DNA of 64,000 nt from Hippopus hippopus (GCA_946811185.2 OX328099.1:17573859-17637858), one strand, 5' to 3'. Shown: positions 32,535 through 43,638, numbered from the stretch's first letter. Numbers and translations: made by a program. Notes: generated from the letters alone by a model not told the origin.

Positions 32535-33850
32535 CACAGGGACTCGATCCAGTAATTTTTTTGGTGTCTTGTAAGTAAATAAAGACAAGGGGTCGAACTT
32601 GACCGAAGGGCAGATATTACCGGGTTCGAATTAAGGTCCAATTACAAAGTCAATTTTGATTCAATTTTGTCATGAAATGTACCAAATCACAGCTAAATGA
32701 ATACGTTCTTCGATGATGCTACAGATTATAACCATAATCAATCCGTTTACTGAACACAGATCGAGATATCAAGCAAATTTGGGTCAATTTCGCAGGTCGG
32801 ACACGACCGTGCAACTGGGACACCACTCTTCTTTCAGGGTTAAATGCCACATCTCATCCATTGACAGCCGGTTTTCCTACCACGCATCGATTAAAAACAT
32901 GTTAATGAATAACTCACAGGCAATAAATTTCTGTTTCCTCCGAAGTCAACAGCGTTTTCAGGTTTATAATCTTTCAAATCGAAACCGATGCCATTTTGAC
33001 AAACTTTCATCTGTATGCTTGGGATGATTTCATTGGTCAGCGTTGCTGGTTCTCTGCCCTCCACTAATTATCAATTACAAAGCCGGTACTCTTACAGTAG
33101 AGCAACTGGTCGAAAGTGAAACTGAAAGTAGATTTCTATGTAGGAATTGGGTTTCTTTTGCTTTACTGAAGGTAGATTTCGAATAAAAGTTTTAGTTAAG
33201 TGAAGAAAATTATCTAAAGAGCCAGTTAACAAGCATTCCGGATTTCTAGGATTAAAATTCAAAACTTGTGGTAAATGACATCATAACATGAACCCCGCTT
33301 CGTAGCTTTAGTAAGACTGAGCCAAGTCCAGTATCAACCAATCAAATTTCGTTTTACAAAAGCATTGTTTCGGTCTAGTATGGCGTTAATTGGAAATTCG
33401 TTGCGATAAGGTAATGAATAATTGGTTTTGTTCCCTGGTTGATCAATGTGGAAAGAAATAGTCGTCTGTAAGTTACTTATTAATATGTTTTTAATCGATG
33501 CATGGTAGGAAAACTGACTGTCAATGCCTGAGATATGGCATTTAGCCCTGAAAGTAGAGTGGTGTCCTAGTTGCACGGTCGTGTCTGACCTGCGAAATTG
33601 ACCCTAATTTGCTCGATATCTCGATCTGTGTTCGGTAAATGGATTGATTATGGTTATAATCTGTAGCATCATCGAAGAACGTATTCATTTAGCTGTGATT
33701 TGGTACATTTCATGACAAAATTGAATCAAAATTGACTTTGTAATTGGGCCTAAATTCGAACCTGGTAATATCTGCCCTTCGGCCAAGTTCGACCCCTTGT
33801 CTATATTTACTTTCAAGATACCAAAAAAATTACTGGATCGAGTCCCTGTG
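32535..33850. mobile_element. Long-armed fold-back element (~1.3 kb) with 8-9 bp target duplication
   Basis: CACAGGGACTCGATCCAGTA at the left is the inverse of the right end. ACCAGAAC lies outside both ends (32527-32534, 33851-33858). Inverted homology covers about 500 bp per arm, leaving ~290 bp between. Open frames at 32713-33027 (+) and 33334-33576 (-) encode related peptides only because they sit in mirrored arms. Long arms with ~9-bp duplication suit Mutator-like or fold-back elements; 8 bp would suit hAT. Confidence 0.8.
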
Positions 33851-33859
33851 ACCAGAACC

Positions 33860-34820
33860 CGATATCCTTATAATGCATACTGAAGTTCCATGTAAATGTA
33901 CACTGATCTCTATTGGCCTAGGAACTCAGCCGTGGGTCCTACTGGTCTCCAATTTATCAAGGTTTTGTTGTATTTTGAAGGTTGTGACTAATGGAAGGCT
34001 AACTGTTTCGGTCATTTATATAATATTTGAGTAAAATGAAGAAGGTCTCTAAAAAGTTGCAATTGTGCCCATGGACATCAGCTATAATATTGCTTTAAGA
34101 TGCTGTAGAGAAGAACTGACAATGTCAAATTATACAGTAAAAAAATTAGACACGTTAGAAGATATACTGTGAATACAAACCAAAACTCATACATAACAAA
34201 AAAATTTTGTGTGTGTGAGATTCTCTCTGCGATTTTGAGTTATTTAGTCACTACTGGTCAGCCATTTCAAGATTCAGAAACCTGATTGAAAACATCAAGA
34301 TCAACCTGGTTTGTTTTCTATCCAGACTAGAAATGAGTGAAACTGGTATTCAAGTTCATTGCAGTTATTTCCACTGTAGAACTTCTGGTTACCATGTAGG
34401 TGGTTTACAGCCCAAAGGCCAGTGAGCATATTTTATGGTCAGGTGTCTGTTACATGCCCATTTGTCCACAAGAACTATTCATTGACTTTTGCTAAAATGT
34501 CACTCTGAATGCAAACTGCACTTATTGTATTTACTTGACCAGGGGAGCAAAGCAGGGAAGACATGATCCTGATGTTATTTGGATTGCATCATATTGCATC
34601 ATTGTTATTAAAATAACATTGAAGTTTGAGTCATGCTCTGTGAAAAGGGGGCTTAATGCATCTGAACCGAAAAAAAAAAAAAAGTATCAACCCATGTTAG
34701 CCTCTGCAGTCTGCGCATATTGACATGGGTAAAAACTTTTTGCTATTTGTAATTTTTCTGCATGGCAAAGGACATTTCTATCTCCTGATCCAGTTGGTTG
34801 TTCAGACTAGATGGATTTTA
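33860..34820. other. No recognised feature
   Basis: AT-rich, non-repeated within the window. Short GT run near 34207 and poly-A near 34671-34684. Confidence 0.5.
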
Positions 34821-35051
34821 TTAACTCTTTACCACACGAGAAAATTTTAGACTGGTCCAAATTGAAAGCATTTGCAGATGACAAAATAAAGGTGGCTGAA
34901 AAATTGAAATTTGGTTTGGGAAGAGTAGAAAACATTGTGGGAAAAGGAGAAAATACTGGTTACCGGCATTTTCTCCTTTTCCCCACAGTGTTTTCAAAAA
35001 GGCTTCTTATTCAGGGTCGTTTAAAGTCGGGATTGTGTGGTAAAGAGTTAA
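34821..35051 (-). mobile_element. TTM1 MITE
   Basis: TTAACTCTTTACCACACGAG start, CGGGATTGTGTGGTAAAGAG end, TTAA on both sides. Well-preserved body. Confidence 0.92.
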
Positions 35052-35544
35052 TCAATATTTATGTGATGACTTGGTTGGTGTAATGTATCACAGAAATGCA
35101 TTTTACCCCCGTTTCACAGAGTATGGCTCGTTTCCATAAAATGTGAAGCTATACATATCAACAGGGCAATAAGGATCAAAGTACAGTTCTAAAATTTGTT
35201 TGTTGGTTTATGTAGTATCTTGTCTTTTTGTCCTCAAACAAAATTAAAAGTGTCATGTGTGTAACTTTAGTTTTTGATGGACTGCGGGCATTAGAAATAA
35301 AATGAAATATTTTTCAGGATGTAGATCAGTTTCAATTCTATTGCTATAAAGTTACACCCTTATAGCATACAGCATTGAAAACATTGTTGGGAGAGGAAAT
35401 TGCTTGTTAAAAGCAAGTGTTCCCATTCTAATGACATACCATTCAGGAAGTAAGGTGTATGCTTACCTTCAGATACATTTCCATAACAGTTGTGTCATGA
35501 GCACAAGATTATGTCGTGACAAATAATGGCCTGTGTGGTTATTA
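35052..35544. other. No recognised feature
   Basis: A short GAAAACATTGTTGGGAGAGGA near 35376 may be a TTM1 scrap; otherwise nothing seen. Confidence 0.4.
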
Positions 35545-35774
35545 TTAACCCTTTACCACACAATCCCTAGTTCACCTGACCCTGCGAAAGAAGTCTTTCG
35601 AAAGAATTGTCGTAAAAGAAGAAAATGCTGGTAACCAGCATTTTCTCCATTTCCTGCAATGTTATCTACCGTATCCAAGACAAAATTCCATCTTTTTTGT
35701 CTTATTTAATTGTCATCAGAACGTGCTTTCAGTTTGTTCAAGGCCAAAATTTTGTGATTTGGTAAAGAGTAAAA
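35545..35774 (+). mobile_element. TTM1 MITE
   Basis: TTAACCCTTTACCACACAATC start. Tail TTTTGTGATTTGGTAAAGAG with TTAA reduced to TAAA. Left arm diverged (AGAATTGTCGTAAAAGAAG). Confidence 0.88.
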
Positions 35775-35894
35775 TTGGGGAAAAATATATGGTATTGACT
35801 GAAAGGGAAGTCACTAGTACGAAAGTTGTGAGAAAAGTACAAAACTTTCCCGTAATATAGATACAGCGTTCATCTCTTACGAAATGGAAGAAGA

Positions 35895-36105
35895 GACTCG
35901 CCTGAATCTGAAACGTTTGCAGATGACCAAGTAGATGTTATTCAACCTTAAAATTGGTCTTTCAAAGAGTAGAAAACTGTGGGACTAAAAATTATTATTG
36001 CAACTTAATGTTTTATTACTGTGAAAACTTAAAGGGAAAAGGAAAAATTGGTCATTTTTTTTCCCTTTTGCCACCATGATTTTGAAAGCAGTTTTTTGAA
36101 AGATG
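35895..36105 (-). mobile_element. TTM1 MITE, heavily degraded
   Basis: GAAACGTTTGCAGATGACCAA, AAAGAGTAGAAAACTGTGGG, then unrelated bases, then AGGGAAAAGGAAAAATTGG and CACCATGATTTTGAAAGCAG. Order fits a minus copy with an insertion near the hairpin. Confidence 0.6.
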
Positions 36106-36930
36106 AAAGCAATCATCTTGATGGAGGGAAATCGGTAACAGAATGTTTTTCAATGGAGCATATTGCAGTAGCAAGGAAAAAAAAAAGAGCTGAAAGTTTT
36201 TACTGCAGGGCAAATGTCACCTCTAGAACATCAGGTGCATCAAAAGATACAATCAAGTCCAGATGAGATAACTGGCCAGCCTTTAGACAGTCAGTGCAAT
36301 GAATTGTGAAAAAAAAGGCTAGGATTTTAACTACAACAACGTCTGAGGAGGGGGTGGTATTTGTTAATTGTTAATTGATCAAACTGATCTCATTTAAACA
36401 AATCAGGGTTGTTGTGGTCCTATGTCTTTGAAATGATTGAAGTCTGCTTTCGTAAGTATTTGCCTCAACAAAGTTTGCATAAGTCATTGATTTAATTGAT
36501 CTCAGATGAGCAGTTCAGGTCTCTCAAGGTCCTCTTGTCTTTGAATGCAAATTGTTCACTTTGGTAAGAATTGACCTCACCAAATGTTGCAGAAGTCAAT
36601 TAAGCGGTATTTGAATGAGAGAATATTGATGTGTGAGTAGGATGTTTTCTGCTCCATAAATGTTGTATTACCTAAAGTGTGATGGTATTTTAGGATAAGA
36701 TGGGTAACACCTCAGCTGTCTGTATGTTGACTAGTTCTTCAACTGTATCTGAGAGATCAATGATACTTGCTCCCTCAGGGTGAGCTAAATTTAGATTCAG
36801 TTCAGTTGTTCCAGGCTAGATTTTATTGAAAGTTTTTTTTGTTTCTTACTTTGTATTTAGCAGTCAGGTCACTCCTATTTTACAATGAGTAGGAGTTAGT
36901 CATGATTGTCCAATAATTTATATATTTTGC
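36106..36930. other. No recognised feature
   Basis: AT-rich with GATTGAAGTCTGCTTTCG-type stretches occurring once. No coding frame. Confidence 0.45.
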
Positions 36931-37070
36931 ATTTGCAGACAACAAATTAAATGAGGCTCAAATTGCAGGATTTGTCTTTGAAATGGTAAAAACATTCTGA
37001 GAGAGGGAAAAAATGCTGGTAACCAGCATTTGAGCTCAGCTGTTTTCAAAAAAAACCTGAGGTATTGTCA
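36931..37070 (-). mobile_element. TTM1 MITE fragment
   Basis: GCATTTGCAGACAACAAATT, ACATTCTGAGAGAGGGAAAAA, ATGCTGGTAACCAGCATTTG. Both termini and part of the right arm are missing. Confidence 0.7.
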
Positions 37071-37217
37071 AATAGCTCCATCTCTGTCTGCGTCATCTTC
37101 AACAACAGGGGCCAGTCATGGTTGATAAGGCTATAATGGGCAATGCATTTTCCAGGAGGTGCTGGTAAATGAGACGGGAAGCATAGTGATATAACTGAAA
37201 ACCTGTCTGAAACACCA

Positions 37218-37443
37218 TTAACTCTTTACCAAACAACAAAATTTTAGACTAGTCCACATTAAAAGCATTTGCAGACAAAATAAATATGACTGAAAAATTG
37301 AAATTTGTGGTTGGAAGGGTAGAAAACTTTGCGGGTAAAGGAGAAAATGCTGGTTACCAGCATTTTCACCTTTTCCCACAATGTTTTCAAAAGGCTTCTT
37401 TCTTCGGGTCATTAAAAGTCAGCATTGTTTGGTAAAGGGTTAA
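37218..37443 (-). mobile_element. TTM1 MITE
   Basis: TTAACTCTTTACCAAACAAC start and GTTTGGTAAAGGGTTAA end. Body well preserved; left arm AACTTTGCGGGTAAAGG. Confidence 0.92.
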
Positions 37444-37599
37444 ACACTATCAAATAAAAAAACTCTATCAACTGAAATGTTATTTGAGGAAAAAGGTGTC
37501 ATTTTCAGTGTGTAATATCATGAGGGTCTGTGCTAGATTTTTCACTTTTCTTTTTCCATCCCAGGACAAATATACTTACAGGTCCTTTTTGGAACAAAA

Positions 37600-37762
37600 A
37601 TGGAAATGCTGGATTTTTGATGTGAGTGTCCTTGGGCAAGGGGCTTCAGAACCCTGGACTTGTACTAGTGAAACCTAGGACATGCATGAATATGTGAGCT
37701 TTTGCTCTGATGTAACTGAAAGAATGTTGAAAGGGGCATAAAACACTATTCATTCAATCGGT
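37600..37762 (+). mobile_element. SINE 3' half
   Basis: GTGTCCTTGGGCAAGGGGCTT, TGAAACCTAGGACATGCATGA, GATGTAACTGAAAGAATGTTG and tail GGCATAAAACACTATTCATTC. These are the body and tail of the SINE class seen elsewhere here; no tRNA head remains. Confidence 0.6.
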
Positions 37763-37941
37763 CTAGAACAATGATGCTGAAAGATTAACTGTAAACTATT
37801 CCTATTTTATGAATGAATGATAATTCACCAAAGAACATGAGAAATCAAAGTCCTTTGCATTTAGTTAGTGTTTTTACCTTAATTGGTTTGTGAAAACTGC
37901 TGATAAAATGTTCAACTGGGGATTGCTGGCATCTTTTTGTA

Positions 37942-38192
37942 TATAACCCTTAACCACACAACTTAACCCTTTATCACATGCAAAATGTTGAACCTATCCA
38001 TATTGGAGGAATTTACAGACAATTATTCAAACATTTTTTCAATTGAAACCACATTTCCTTGAATTGGTTGAAAACATTGTGGGAAAAGGAGAAAATGCTG
38101 GTTACCAGCATTTTTCTCCTTTTCCCACAATGTTTTCAAAAGACCTCTTTCTCAGGGTCGTTAAAAGTTGGGGTTGTGTGGTAAAGAGTTAA
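37942..38192 (-). mobile_element. TTM1 MITE next to a stub of a second copy
   Basis: The full copy is 37963-38192 (TTAACCCTTTATCACATGC to GTGTGGTAAAGAGTTAA). Just before it, TAACCCTTAACCACACAACTTAA at 37942 looks like the first ~20 bases of a plus copy. The right arm has one extra T. Confidence 0.85.
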
Positions 38193-38215
38193 ACACCAAA
38201 GTGGTATGATATTTG

Positions 38216-38444
38216 TTAACTCTTTACCAAACAGCAAAATTTTGGACTGGTCCAAATCCAACACATTTGAAGTCCACAATTTAAATGGGCTTGAAATGGT
38301 GATAATTGTCTATGAAGGTTAGAAAACATTGTGGGAAAAGGAGAAAATGCTGGTTACCAGCATTTTCTCCTTTTCCCACAATGTTTTCAAAAAGCCTTCC
38401 CTATCAGGGTTGTTAAAACTTGGGATTGTGTGGTAAAGGGTTAA
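38216..38444 (-). mobile_element. TTM1 MITE with perfect palindrome
   Basis: TTAACTCTTTACCAAACAGC start, GTGTGGTAAAGGGTTAA end. The 61-bp hairpin has no mismatch around the central T. Only 23 bp from the previous copy, same orientation. Confidence 0.93.
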
Positions 38445-38500
38445 AAAGTGAAAGAAATCCTGGATTTGGTTAGTGGTGGTTGTGAAAATAAAGTACAGAA

Positions 38501-38709
38501 TTAATCTTTTGACAAACAACCACATTTTTTAATTACCCTCAGGAAAATGGCTTTTGAAAACCTTGTGAGAAGAGAGAGAAAAAAATAAGATAAATAGCAT
38601 TTTCTCCTTTACCCATAATGTTTACTATGTATAATAGTCTGGGCCAAATTTAATTTCTGTTGCTTGGAAATGCTTTCAATATGTACTAGTCTAAATCTGT
38701 TAAAGTTAA
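38501..38709 (+). mobile_element. TTM1 MITE, degraded
   Basis: TTAATCTTTTGACAAACAAC start, GGCTTTTGAAAACCTTGTGAG, AGCATTTTCTCCTTTACCCA, TGGAAATGCTTTCAATATG, TTAA end. Third TTM1 within 750 bp. Confidence 0.75.
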
Positions 38710-39289
38710 CTTATTTGCCTCCCGAAACAAATTTGTATCAAACAATTTTCTAAAATGTTTGGGCAAGATGGGGATAACCCCTCTGAGTACTGGTCGTTAC
38801 ATGAAAACAGTGTAAAAAGAAATACGTGGCTGAAGGAGTCCTTCTTTTGCTGTAATGTTTTCAATAATGTTCTGCTACAAGTAAAAAATGTCAATAGATG
38901 TCGGTGACCAAGAGGTGGAGGAAAATCAAATTCTAGGCAAATATAGCCTAACAGCAAAATAGATTCTGTGTGATAATGTCAGAATTTAAGTTGATATAAT
39001 TTCCCAGTTGAGTATTCATTAATACAGGATATTTCCTGTAGAAATCAGCCTTTTGTGTGCTTGTAAACTACTTTGCTTAATCCATAGAGGAATAAACCTA
39101 CAATCAAATAAGTTTTATGACTTGGCTTCCAGAGAAGATGTCCTTTTTTTCACCACTCTTAATTTGGCCATTTTTCTGTAACAGACAAAAAGGCTACAGG
39201 ATTATGCAGGAAGAACTCCTCAGCAAATTTGAATCTAACAACACTGTTTTGATATATACTTATGAATACAGTGTACATAACTTAAGTCT
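38710..39289. other. No recognised feature
   Basis: An 83-codon minus-strand frame at 38706-38957 has no recognisable domain. No repeats seen. Confidence 0.4.
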
Positions 39290-39514
39290 TTAATCCTCCC
39301 CCAAACGATCCTCTGTTTGAATGACCCTGAGGAAGTAACCTTTAGAAAACATTGTGGTAAAACGAGAAAATGCTGGTAACCAGTATTTTCTCCTTTTACC
39401 ACCGTGTTTTTCCACGTCGTCAAAGACAAATTCCATTATTTGTGCCTTTGATTTGATGTTTGCATGTTCTTTCCACTTGAACAAGACCAAAACTTCGCTG
39501 TTTAGTAAAGATTC
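39290..39514 (+). mobile_element. TTM1 MITE, diverged
   Basis: CCCCCAAACGATCCTCTGTTT head, ACATTGTGGTAAAACGAGAAA left arm, CCTTTTACCACCGTGTTTTT right arm, CTGTTTAGTAAAG end. GTGGTAAAA/TTTTACCAC is matched in both arms, again a paired change from the consensus. Confidence 0.82.
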
Positions 39515-39597
39515 AATGGCAGTATAAATGAGGAATTCTTAAGAAATGATGCAGAACAAGTAACAGTCATTGAGGATCCAAAATGAGATAAGGCACT

Positions 39598-39712
39598 TCA
39601 TAGCCCATGCCTACTACCTATGAAACCCAGGAAAGGTGTAAATAAGTGAGCTGGTGCTGTAATATAACTGAAATACTGTAATAGGTAGCAAAAAACCCTG
39701 TTCAAACAAACA
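39598..39712 (+). mobile_element. SINE 3' fragment
   Basis: TGAAACCCAGGAAAGGTGTAA, AGTGAGCTGGTGCTG, ATATAACTGAAATACTG and AAAAACCCTGTTCAAACAAAC correspond to the SINE body and tail. No head visible. Confidence 0.5.
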
Positions 39713-39943
39713 CAGAACTTGAAAAATATTGTCAGTGTGCCATAGTGGTTAGAATGAAGTGGGAGTCTTTTGACTATTGCTATAAATGTCTTGAATGTCA
39801 TATTTTGACCAGATGGAATCCATCATGAACCCTTGGAGTTGTAACTAAACAAATAGGCCATCTTCTACTTGGTGTAACAACCGAAATGATATTGATCAGT
39901 TTTAATTTAACAACACCTTTTTGCCAGGATATCTTAGTATAGC

Positions 39944-40006
39944 AGAAAGTGTAGATCCAAGATTAGACTTAGTAGAATTTACAGTTCAATCTTGATCAAC
40001 ACAACA
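39944..40006. repeat. Short hairpin repeat, copy 7 (diverged)
   Basis: GTGTAGATCCAAGATTAGAC and TTCAATCTTGATCAACAC surround a diverged centre. Confidence 0.55.
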
Positions 40007-40187
40007 TACAATCAACTTCAGTCGTCCTTTGCACACAAGGGTAAAAATTCTATGAAATAATAATGATTCAGAATTCTGTTCCTATAAGGTTATGTGGGTG
40101 GGTTTAATTTGCCAAAAATAATGGGAGGGAAAAAACATATTTTGTATTCTGAAAGTTTTAGAAGCAGATTTCCACATTTTGTTTCAT

Positions 40188-40416
40188 TTAACACTTTAGC
40201 ACAGAATCTCAACTTTTAACTACCCTGAGGAAGAAAAATGTAGAAAACATTATGAAAAAAAGAAAAGAATGCTGGTAACCAGCATTTTCTCCTTTTCCCA
40301 CAAGGTTTTCTGTTCTTTTAGGGACAAATTTCATAATTTGAGACAAATTTGATTTGTCATCTGCAAATGCTTGTTATTCAAAAAGTCAAGAATTTTGTTG
40401 TTTGGTAAAGGATTAA
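40188..40416 (+). mobile_element. TTM1 MITE
   Basis: TTAACACTTTAGCACAGAAT start, TTGTTGTTTGGTAAAGGATTAA end. Left arm diverged (ACATTATGAAAAAAAG), right arm close to consensus. Confidence 0.86.
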
Positions 40417-40810
40417 TTTCTGTAACCAAATAAAGTTAAAATTGTTTCCAGACATTTTGTTTTGAGGGTGACTTTGGGCAATATAAATATCACCTTGGTC
40501 TAACTTCTGTTATATAGAACTGGTCTTATGGGGGTCCTGACATGATCATATATACATTATATTTTTGCGCGCGAGAAGTCTTCCTTTATTCCTTCAAATA
40601 TATTTCATTCTGGTCACAATTATTTTCCAAACTTGGGAGTATCAAAATTTTGACTGTTAAGAATACTTTTAAAGACATCATTCTCTTTTTCTTGAAATAT
40701 TTCTCCAGTATCTGCCTCCTGTTTGTAAGAGCCATCATTCATGTTAAGTTCTTTTCCAGAGAACAAGATTTAACCCTTGCAGCGCTATAGGCGAGAATGG
40801 GGACTTTTGC
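40417..40810. other. No recognised feature
   Basis: An 82-codon plus-strand frame (40542-40790) is AT-driven and lacks a recognisable domain. Confidence 0.4.
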
Positions 40811-40875
40811 GGATGGCATAGATCAAGATCAGACTGCACAGAACATGCAGTCTGATCTTTGATCTATGCTGTCCG
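40811..40875. repeat. Short hairpin repeat, copy 8
   Basis: GGATGGCATAGATCAAGATCA, GACTGCACAG, CATGCAGTC, TGATCTTTGATCTATGC. Nearly complete symmetry, including GCATAGATC against GATCTATGC, which differ together from GTGTAGATC/GATCTACAC. Confidence 0.78.
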
Positions 40876-40930
40876 CTTGTTTTGTCAAGCCAATGAGGTA
40901 AAAATCTTTCTCAGTTTCAATAGGTTGTAT

Positions 40931-41159
40931 TTCAACCCTTTACCGGACGACAAAATTTTAGCTTTGTCCAAATTGAAAGCACTTGCAGACAACAATTTCA
41001 ATTTGGCTTAGTTGATGCAACGTTTCTTGATAGGGTAGAAAACATTGTGGGAAAAGGAGAAAATGCTGTTTACCAGCATTTTCTCCTTTTCCCACAATGT
41101 TTTCAGAAAGCTTCTTTCCCAGGGTCATTAAAAGTCAGCATTGTGCGGTAAAGGGTTAA
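40931..41159 (-). mobile_element. TTM1 MITE
   Basis: CAACCCTTTACCGGACGAC start (left TTAA reads TTCA), TTGTGCGGTAAAGGGTTAA end. Arms match except one base near the tip (GCTGTTTACCAGC). Confidence 0.9.
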
Positions 41160-41202
41160 GCAATCGGAAGAGGTCAAGTTTCTATATTTGGCGCTGAAAG
41201 AG

Positions 41203-41917
41203 TTAAAAATTGTCCAGAATAAAAATATTTAACAAACTGATAGTGTCTAAAATTATGGGACTTGTCTTTAGAAGGATAGAAAACTTTGCGGTAAAAGAGG
41301 AAAATGCTGGTTACCAGCATTTTTCTTCTTTTCCACCATTGAAAAGCCCTCTACCTCAAGGTCATTGGAGAGGTCATCAGACCTCTCCAACAGTGGTGAG
41401 TTTAAAAGGCAGACTGCCACAGAATTTGCTGTCTAAATCCGTCTTTCTTGCGAAATTGTTCTGATACACAGTCTGTTTCGTCATGGTTTTGTAAATAAAG
41501 CGAAATCAAAAAACCGAAACAGGAAATAGACTTGGTTTATTTTTATATGACGAATTTCAGAAAATATTTGTTATATTAATTTGCCATGGCTGCAAATGAC
41601 CTCTCAAATAATTGTAATTTTTCATTAAGCAAATAAATCTAAGCAGAAGAAAAAATAAGAAAAATTTCGTTAAAAAAGAGAAAGAAGACCGCTGGACAAG
41701 ATCATGCGACTTGAAAATGCGGCAAGAAGGTCAAATGAACATCATGTAAAGCATATGAGGTTTCAACGTGGCGGCTTTTTCATTTGTTTGTTTACATGTA
41801 CCAAAGTAAATTGAAATTAAAAGCCAATAAACTATTTGAAAACATAGATGCTGACCTCTCCTGGCTTCTTTTGTAAAGAAGCCAACTTGTTGAATTACTT
41901 GTTTGGTAAAGCGTTAA
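41203..41917 (-). mobile_element. TTM1 MITE split by a 525-bp element
   Basis: The left part (41203-41365) has ATAGAAAACTTTGCGGTAAA and GCTGGTTACCAGC. The right part resumes after the insert as ACTTGTTTGGTAAAGCGTTAA (to 41917). The host is a diverged minus copy. Confidence 0.88.
41366..41894 (+). mobile_element. 525-bp hairpin-ended element, copy 3 (nested)
   Basis: TTGGAGAGGTCATCAGACC start to TGGCTTCTTTTGTAAAGAAG..CCAACTTG end. Nearly identical to 20364-20893. It interrupts a TTM1 copy between its GGTCATT segment and the terminal GTTTGGTAAAG. Confidence 0.9.
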
Positions 41918-42540
41918 TATGGTGCAGAATTAAGTTCCTTTTGCTCTAGGCTCCCAAACAGTAAAGATGGTATCATTGATGTATTATTATGTGGGTGTGA
42001 ATAATTGAAAAAAAAAAAGAAGTAAACATTTTATGGAATACACAATGATATATATGTTAAAGCTCTTAAACAAATTTCCAATGATTTGATTTGCTGTTTT
42101 TCCAATCGTCAGGGGTTTCAAAGTTAAATTTTCTGTGAATGGAAGTACAACTGTGAAATTGGAAACTGATTTGATTTACCTCTAGGGTAATGTAGTGTTT
42201 TGATTTTGATGACTTTTTCTAGACCAAGTGTGCAGCAGACAATTTTGTAAATGTCTTTGTGAAATATAGCATGAGACCTACCATCAGTTAGCATTTGTAA
42301 TGGCTTTCTGTAGAGCAAGCTTTTGTAGTGACTTGAAAGATTGTTTTCTACTTGAGGTTGTGGGTTCTATCTCTGCCCAATAGGCCAATTACATTCCAAG
42401 CACAACAAGGAACTTTGTTTTTTGAGGGATGCATTGGAATGCCTCAAGATTGCTGTGCAATGATCTTAATGTCTCTGAGAAATTCAAAGACAAATTTAAC
42501 ATGGAGGAGGTATACTGCTATGCTATAGAGCAAGCTTTTG
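41918..42540. other. No recognised feature
   Basis: The words GTAGAGCAAGCTTTTGTAG (42311) and TAGAGCAAGCTTTTGTTG (42525) form a short direct repeat. A CCAATTACATTCCAAGCAC stretch may be SINE-related. No gene recognised. Confidence 0.4.
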
Positions 42541-42544
42541 TTGA

Positions 42545-42638
42545 AAAAAATTTCAGTTTTTCAGCAGCATTAATTTTGTCGTCTGCAAATGCTTTCAATT
42601 TGGTAGAGCCCAAAATTTTGACGTCTGTTGAAGAGTTA
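42545..42638 (+). mobile_element. TTM1 MITE right half, member of an inverted doublet
   Basis: TTTCAGTTTTTCAGCAGCA, ATTTTGTCGTCTGCAAATGC and TTTTGACGTCTGTTGAAGAG with TTAA at 42635. The 5' half and hairpin are absent. Joined at the shared TTAA to the next copy. Confidence 0.85.
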
Positions 42639-42835
42639 ACCAGTCCAAATTGAAAGACTGCAGACGACAAAATAAACGTGACTCAAAAATTGAACTTTGT
42701 TTTGGGAAGAGTAGAAAACATTGTTGGAAAAGGAGAAGATGCTGGTTACCAGCATTTTCTCCTTTTCCCACAATGTTATCAAAAGGCTTCTTTCTTAGGG
42801 TCGTTAAAAGTCGGGATTGTGTGGTAAAGAGTTAA
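42635..42835 (-). mobile_element. TTM1 MITE, shortened left end, inverted doublet
   Basis: Shared TTAA, then directly CCAGTCCAAATTGAAAG, so the usual CTCTTTACCAAACGACAAAA terminus is missing. Ends CGGGATTGTGTGGTAAAGAG, TTAA. Arms nearly perfect. Confidence 0.88.
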
Positions 42836-42942
42836 GTAATAAAGAACTGCATCAGCTGCAAACTGTTTCAGCGTCAGGGAAATTTTCTTGTTTTTGAAAT
42901 TTTAATCAATAATGGAAGTCTCACTGTCTGTATCGTCAGGCC

Positions 42943-43171
42943 TTAACCCTTTACCACACAATGACGACTTTTAACACCCCTGAAGAAAAGGCTTTTTGAA
43001 AACATTGTGGGAAAAGGAGAAAATGCTGGTAACCAGCATTTTCTCCTTTTCCCACAAAGTTTTCTACCCTATCAAAGAAAAGTTGCGTCATTTGAGCCAC
43101 TATGAAATTGTCTTCTGCAAATGCTTTCAATCTGGATAGGTCTTAAATTTTGCCGTGTGGTAAAGGGTTAA
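42943..43171 (+). mobile_element. TTM1 MITE, ACAATGACG subfamily
   Basis: TTAA flanks, termini CCCTTTACCACACAATGACG and TTTGCCGTGTGGTAAAGGG. Differs from the copy at 7460 by only a few bases. Right arm has CACAAAGTT at the base. Confidence 0.93.
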
Positions 43172-43289
43172 GCTGAAATGATCTTGCGATGTGGCTTTTT
43201 GTAGAGAGAGAGAAGCTTCGCACTATATAGAAGTTAGACTTTCAAACCCTGGACAGCTAAGGAAAACTTCATTCGAAAAGAAGAAAGGG

Positions 43290-43350
43290 CTTAGCTTTTC
43301 TACCCTTTTAAAGACAAATCCTGTTATTCCAGCCACAATTTGGTCAAGCA
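43290..43350 (+). mobile_element. TTM1 scrap
   Basis: TTTTCTACCCTTTTAAAGAC and AAATCCTGTTATTCCAGCCAC match the segment just right of the palindrome. Termini absent. Confidence 0.4.
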
Positions 43351-43364
43351 TAGTTTCTCAGTAT

Positions 43365-43638
43365 TGAGCCAGGCCGGGTACCTGCATTGGTTAGCATATC
43401 AGACTCGTGACATGGTGGTTGTGAGTTCTATACAGGTTGAGACAAACTTTTTTTGGGACGATTTTTCGCCTCTCACCTGTAATGCATGTGAGAAAGTAGT
43501 CAGTGACTTGGAAAGAAAGAAGTGTCAGTACTGGTGTGAGAAAGCCAGGAAACACATGTGTAGGTGCACTGCCCACTGTGATATTACCTAAGCTGTTAAA
43601 ACGGCATTAAACTCCAATTCAATCAATTAATCGATCAG
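43365..43638 (+). mobile_element. tRNA-derived SINE with 10-bp target duplication
   Basis: TTCTCAGTAT at 43355-43364 and 43639-43648. The head contains GCATTGGTTAGCATATCAG and GGTGGTTGTGAGTTCTATA (A/B-box-like). The body includes AAGCCAGGAAACACATG and TAGGTGCACTG, shared with 55260; tail AAACTCCAATTCAATCAATT. Its open frames are not genes. Confidence 0.72.

Noticed and set aside
32713..33027. 104-codon frame with a related 80-codon frame at 33334-33576 on the other strand
   Set aside because: They are mirror images in the two arms of a fold-back element, so similarity does not indicate a gene family.
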